Part shown: positions 59,078-64,000 of the stretch, piece by piece
How positions within the stretch are numbered: the stretch's first letter is position 1
Layout of the letters: the number at the start of each line of letters is the position of its first letter
Source: Clarkia xantiana subsp. parviflora
Taxonomy: Eukaryota; Streptophyta; Magnoliopsida; Myrtales; Onagraceae
Assembly: GCA_036873135.1 (NCBI GenBank)
Contig: JAPTYO010000010.1
Span: 17,911,772 to 17,975,771, forward strand
Reading direction: 5' to 3'
Length of the DNA stretch: 64,000 nucleotides
The notes under the pieces: generated by a model
What the model was told of the DNA's origin: nothing
Seen by the model: only the letters and a program-made list of their open reading frames with translations
Database searches by the model: none
Program-made: the position numbers and the translations under genes

Positions 59078-61494
59078 ATGGGTGAGTCTTCTTCGACTAG
59101 GAACTTTTTCACTCCCCCGGATTTGAAACGAAACAGGCTTGTTAGTGTAAATTACGAAGAGGCTGTGGAGCTCCTGAATGTGGACGGTACTCTTAATTGT
59201 CGAAACCCTGTTGAAGTCAAATATCCTCGAGGTGAGGAACCTATCACCGAACCTCGCGAAGGAGAATCTGTTGTCTATTTAGCCCAAGTCCATGCAGGAC
59301 TTCGTTTTCCCTATTGTTCTGAGCTCCTAGAGGCCTGTTCTTATTGGGGAGTAGCTCCTACTCAATTGACTCCTCATGCTATTAGGATGTGGGTAGGCTT
59401 TCGTATACTTTGTGCGACTCATTCTTGGACATATTCCTTGAATTTTTTTCGACTCTTTCACACGTTCACTACCCATGGTAATAGTAAAGTAGGAACAGTA
59501 TCTTGCCGTCTTCCTACATTCGCGGATAGGTTAAACACTCGGATGAAGGCTCCACCTCTTTCTTGGACTTCGGGTGAATATCTCGTTCTCAAGCATCCGA
59601 ATGACAGTGCTAAGTGGAAGGAATATTATTTCCTTTGTGAGGATGGGGGTGTGCCTTGGGAAATCCGTCCTCGTTTCCGAGAAGATTCGGTTCTCTACCA
59701 CGAGTTGTCCTCTGAGGAGAAGAAGACTTTGTCTCTTATCCATGCCTTTCACAGTTCTCCTGATTTTACTCCCTATGATTCCCAATTAACTGATGAAGAC
59801 TCTTTATCTAGAGCGAACATTCGAGCTTTATTACCTACTTCTTCGGTATGACTTCTATTACTCTAATCCACTCTTATTTCCTGCGTAGGAGGGATTGCTG
59901 ATGATTTCATACCGCAGGAGGTTGCTAGGAAAAAACGAAAGGCGAAATCTATTGCAGATAAAGGAAATCCTATAGCTGTTGTCTCGAATACCTCCGGAGC
60001 ACTTAATGATTGCGCCTCTTCTGGTCCTAAACTGAAGAAGGCTCGTTTCTCTCAGCAAGAAGCTTCTGGTTCCCGTCCTTCTAGTGGTAACCTTACGCTT
60101 TTCCTCTTTTACCTAGATATGTCTTTTATTGTGTCATACGCTAAGGATACTCTCTCTTTTGTTATTTTGATTTTCCATTGTAGGTTCCAAGAAGAAAGTG
60201 GATGCCAAGTCCGACAAGGGAAAAAGTGTCGCTCTCCCTAAGGCAGCTACCGCCCTGGAAAAGGGAAAAGCCGTTGCTTCCTCCAAAAAATCATCAGCAC
60301 ATATGGCTAAGGATAAGGTGTCTGCGAAACCTGTTAAGGAAGTTTCTGGAAGTGAAGGAAGTCTGGAGTCAGCTCGAAGTGCTACCATGGCCGGACCGGA
60401 TGATCCTGTCGGTTTCTTTGGTCGACCTTTTGACTTCGAAGATGACATATTCGATCAGGAGAGTTATCGGAGCAGGTCGAAACGCATGCATGAGCGATGG
60501 GATCCTGCTTCCTCTCTAAAGGATTTGCCCTTCCTTCGCGGTCATTCGGTGCTCGATCCAGATGTCGGACTTCATCTGTTGAATGCCATGGTGCCTCCCG
60601 GTGATCGTGTTCGGCTAGATTTGAGCCCATCAGCTGTCCAAGGTTTACTGAGGGATCACATGTCTCGACTAGCTCAGGTATAATACTATATGCTACAACC
60701 TATTCTTATGAATTCCTTTTATGCTTAATTATCTTCCCTTTCCTTTTCCATAGGTTGTTGCTATGGAGAAGAATTTAGCATACACGACCACTGTGATGTC
60801 TTTGCAGCTTGCTGATCTTCGCAGCAAAGCTTCTCAGAATCCGACTGAGTCTCCCGTCGAGATTTCCAGAGTATTGGGGCAAGAAATTGAAGGATTGAAG
60901 GAAAAGATCCAGAAGATGGAGTCCGATGCCGAGGAACAAGCGGAGGCATCTCGTCTTTCACTGGAGGCAGCCATTCATGAGCGGGACGATGCTCTTAAAG
61001 AACGTGACGAACTGAGGGAAAGTTCTAAGGCTCGAATTTCTTCGTTGAATGTGAAGATTGCTTCCTTGGAGGATTCGATTGAGGGAGCGAATGCCGAGAT
61101 TGCCGCTTTTGGGGCCAAGAAGGATGCTATCAAGTCTGAAGGTGTCACCGAGTATATGAACTCAGAGGCATTTCATGTGCATGCTAAGAGTCACGCGAGG
61201 AATCTGATTACAGGAGCCATTGGAAGGATTTCTGAACAGTTACATGAGATGGATCCCAACTTCCCTTTCGAGAAAGTTCCTGAGATTCACAAGTATGCTG
61301 TTTGGCACCTTCGTAATATTGGGGCCATTGCTGACACCTCATCCAGTGAAGAAGACTCTGAAGCTTCTGCAAATGTGCGTGGCTCCAGGTCTGCTACCCC
61401 GTCTGGAGATGATTCTGCCTCTGGTGCTGATCCTCCGGCCGAGCCGTCAGATCGAGATGAAGAGACCGACGAAGAAGTCCAAATCGATGATTAG
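59078..61494 (+). CDS. Element D antisense gene (PF04195-like, spliced)
   Basis: Exons: 59078-59845, about 59889-60086, 60184-60677 and 60754-61494 (TAG stop). Introns of 97 bp and 76 bp at the last two junctions are clean GT..AG with phases 1 and 0, as in element A. Exon 1 has the putative gypsy-type transposon domain: HAGLRFPYCSELLEACSYWG, TPHAIRMWVGFRI and HSWTYSLNFF. Exon 2 is basic (ARKKRKAKS, a likely nuclear signal). Exon 3 has DPDVGLHLLNAMVPPGDR. Exon 4 is a long coiled coil (EIEGLKEKIQKMESDAEEQA), then DPNFPFEKVPEIHKY and an acidic Ser/Glu tail. No internal stop was seen. The first junction is off by one base and its intron would be only 43 bp, so a frameshift or another splice choice is possible there. 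The function of this protein class is unknown. Confidence 0.75.
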
Positions 61495-61839
61495 TGTCGA
61501 CGACTTATTTCATCTCATCAAAAATATATCTATTTAGTATTTTGCTTGATATATATTCTAGCTATCTGTTTTGCCACCTATCAAGGTGTAGAACTATCTT
61601 TGCGTTATGTTTAGGTATGGTACGGGACCCTTATCTTTGACTTTAAATCGAAGTTGTGTTTAAGTAAACTATGTACTTTTCGCGTAATTCTTACTTTTGA
61701 ATGAATACTATGGTTTTTCTGATATTGATGTGGTATGCAAATTCTTTATCTTACCACCTCGTTACCTGAAGAGTGTATCGATCATTTTGTCAGTCCATGG
61801 GATCCGATCCCTCTGGCGGAATTAATCCACTTTGGAGAA

Positions 61840-62340
61840 TGGTTTATCTACCATCTTTTTTTTTACTCATTTAGAGTGTTTATGGACGATCGTCTCTTTG
61901 TACGATCGACTTTGAAGAGTGATTTAACTACCAACTCGATTTCTTACTTGCTCGGAGTGTTTACCTTCGATCATCTCTTTGTACGATCGGCTTTGCAGAG
62001 TGGTTTATCTACCAACTCATCTGTCACTCATTCGGAGTGTTTATGTACGATCATCTCTTTGTACGATCGATTTCGTAGAGTGGTTTTTCTACCAACTCGT
62101 CTGTCACTCATTCGGAGTGTTTATGTACGATCATCTCTTTGTACGATCGATTTCGTAGAGTGGTTTTTCTACCAACTCGTCTGTCACTCATTCGGAGTGT
62201 TTATGTACGATCATCTCTTTGTACGATCGATTTCGTAGAGTGGTTTTTCTACCAACTCGTCTGTCACTCATTCGGAGTGTTTATGTACGATCATCTCTTT
62301 GTACGATCGATTTCGTAGAGTGGTTTATCTACCAACTCTT
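61840..62340. repeat. 80-bp tandem array of element D (about six copies)
   Basis: The landmark TTATGTACGATC recurs at 62041, 62121, 62201 and 62281, with earlier diverged copies at 61880 and 61961. Each unit contains near-inverted CGATCATC..GTACGATCG. It lies between the end of pol and the end of the antisense gene. 61495-61839 is non-coding with no named feature. Confidence 0.93.
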
Positions 62341-62438
62341 TATTTTACTCATGAACTATTGGAATTAATACATATGCATAAGGAACCTTTATTGATATTG
62401 GCATAAATACTGATTCTTCGCAACTTATTATCATACAT

Positions 62439-64000
62439 TTATGCATAAAACTTTCTAAGATGTTCACCACTAAAAGTATTAGTGGATATCTTCCCTTCAG
62501 AGTCCTCCAATCTATAGGCGTTCACCGCTGGAATTGCTGCAATCTTGTAAGGACCCTCCCATTTAGGTGATAGCTTATTCAATTGATTTTGTCTAGAGAA
62601 TTCATTCCTCCTCCAAACCATCTCCCCCAAGAAAAATTGGCGAGTCTTGACTCGACGGTTGTAATATCGTGCGGTTGCCAATCTCATTTTTGCTTGAGTT
62701 TCTTCCGCTTGATGGCGTTTTTCATCCACCAAATCTAAGTCAAGACGTCTAGCTTCGTCATTTGCGTCATCTCTGAAGTGGATGACACGATGTGAAGGTA
62801 CCGCAATTTCAACCGGAGCCACTGCCTCTGTTCCGTACACCAAACTGAAAGGTGTTTCGCCGGTGGATGTTTTCGGAGTAGTTCTGACCGCCCAAAGGAC
62901 ATTTTCCAACTCATCCACCTAATTGCCTTTTAACGCCACGAGTCTTTTCTTTAACCCATCCAAGACAACTTTGTTCGCTGATTCCACTTGTCCGTTTGTT
63001 TGTGCGTGATGAACGGATGCAAATCGGTGCTCGATGTTCAGTTCTTCGCAATACCATGCTATTGATGATCCCCTAAACTGAGGACCATTATCGCTGATGA
63101 GGACCCTCGGTACTCCATATCGTGAGACGATGCGTGACTTTAGGAACTTCAGCACATGAAACTCTGTGGTTCTGGCCAGCGCCTTTGCTTCGATCCATTT
63201 GGAAAAGTAATCGATAGCAACGATAATGAACGTTAGTTGCGCCCTGGATTTTGGTAGAGGACCTATCAGATCGATTCCCCATTGCGCAAACGGCCAAGCA
63301 CTAGGAATCGTTGTCAAAGGTGCAGCTGGGGCTGTAATTTTTCTTGCATATAGTTGACATGGTTCGCATGCTTGAACCATATCTGTGGCCTCCTTGTTCA
63401 TAGTTGGCCAATAATATCCTTGGTTAAGGGCCTTTCGAATGATGGATTTTGCACCTTCATGGCAAGCCGCGTACCCTTCGTGTAACTCTCGAAGAATCCG
63501 CTCAGTCTCTGGGTATGCCACACATCTCAAATAGGGAGTAGAGTATCCCTTTTTGTATAGTAAACCGTCCCTGATGGCATAATTGATGGCTAACCTTTGA
63601 ATTCTGGAAGCCTCCACTTTCTCCTGAGGAAGGATTCCATCTGATAAGTATTGATAAATCGGAGTCATCCATGTTGGTGTGGAGTCGACCATCATTATCT
63701 CCACTTGATCAATTGTAGAAATAATGATCCTCTCAAGGAATTGCACCTCCTTTGCTATTGGAACACCTAAGGCGAATTTACTCAATGCGTCCGCCTCTTG
63801 ATTCTGTTCCCTTGGAATAGCCTTTATGTCAAAACTCTTGAATTTCTCCATCAATATCTTAACTTCATGGAGATATTTTTGCCTCCTCTGGGACCTTGCC
63901 ACATAATTTCCCTTCACTTGGTTCACAACCAGTAGGGTGTCGCATTTAAGTGCTTCATACTCCGCTTCGTTATTAGTGGCCCTAAATGTTAGTGCCAAAG
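62439..64000 (-). pseudogene. Element D pol, C-terminal part (second RNase H and integrase), broken
   Basis: Read on the minus strand from the window edge. The archaeal-type RNase H piece ALTFRATNNEAEYEAL is followed at once by KCDTLLVVNQVKG. Compared with element A, 17 codons are missing in frame. Integrase is next: zinc finger (CHEGAKSIIRKALNQGYYWP, then CEPC) and core (WGIDLIGPLP, ISDNGPQF, NGQVESANK). A TAG at 62919-62921 interrupts it where element A has Trp. The frame then continues from VDELENVLWAVRTTPK to the stop at 62439 (GEHLRKFYA). The region 62341-62438 is non-coding. RT and protease lie beyond the window. Confidence 0.92.

Larger units (their letters stand above)
56866..64000 (-). 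mobile_element. Element D: Tat-like Ty3/gypsy element, 3' part, runs off the window
   Basis: Minus-strand order: pol (from beyond 64000 to 62439), 80-bp array, antisense gene (59078-61494 on plus), its leader, purine tract, 3' LTR (56866-57820). It is related to A in layout and in pol, but LTR and arrays differ, so it is a different family. The 5' LTR and gag are not in the window, so the target duplication (left flank TGGCT) cannot be tested. Confidence 0.88.

Overview
The window reads as nuclear DNA of a flowering plant, most likely a eudicot. It has intron-containing genes with GT..AG junctions, a MIR156/157-type microRNA hairpin, AT-rich intergenic DNA with (TA)n tracts, and nested LTR retrotransposons of the Ty3/gypsy Tat-like and Ty1/copia groups. 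I see no bacterial or organellar gene content and no CRISPR array. I cannot name the species.

Layout. 1-3516: AT-rich intergenic DNA with a dispersed repeat. 3517-25532: an old minus-strand Tat-like element (called C) with an LTR at each end. It is interrupted by a PIF/Harbinger-like TIR element (5368-6737), a copia element (Copia-1, 7180-15460) and a hAT-like TIR element (17549-18821). 25533-27480: intergenic. About 27481-29700: the one complete protein-coding host gene, a lipid phosphate phosphatase (PAP2 family). 29700-34200: intergenic DNA with Helitron-like termini and local duplications. 34205 to about 48480: a truncated plus-strand Tat-like element (B), from the same family as C, split by a young, structurally complete Tat-like element (A, 35684-46639) with a perfect 5-bp target duplication. 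48480-51650: intergenic DNA holding the MIR157-type hairpin on the minus strand. 51650-55850: a 5'-truncated minus-strand copia element (Copia-2). 56062-56122: what looks like exon 1 of HMG-CoA synthase. 56866-64000: the 3' part of a minus-strand Tat-like element (D) running off the window.

The main theme is a set of Tat-like elements that each carry a second gene in the opposite orientation between pol and the 3' LTR. In A and D this antisense gene has a TATA-like box, an ATG-free leader split by an intron, several coding exons with matching intron phases, a PF04195-like N-terminal domain, a basic middle and a coiled-coil/acidic C-terminus. Related remnants sit in B and C. A keeps pol but has lost almost all of gag, whereas B and C keep gag remnants and lack recognisable pol, so the families look like complementary non-autonomous elements. 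Each element also has its own tandem-repeat array in the region between coding part and 3' LTR (or LTR arrays of short palindromes).

Host content is small: the phosphatase gene, the microRNA locus and the HMG-CoA synthase exon. The exon is hemmed in by Copia-2 upstream and element D about 740 bp downstream.
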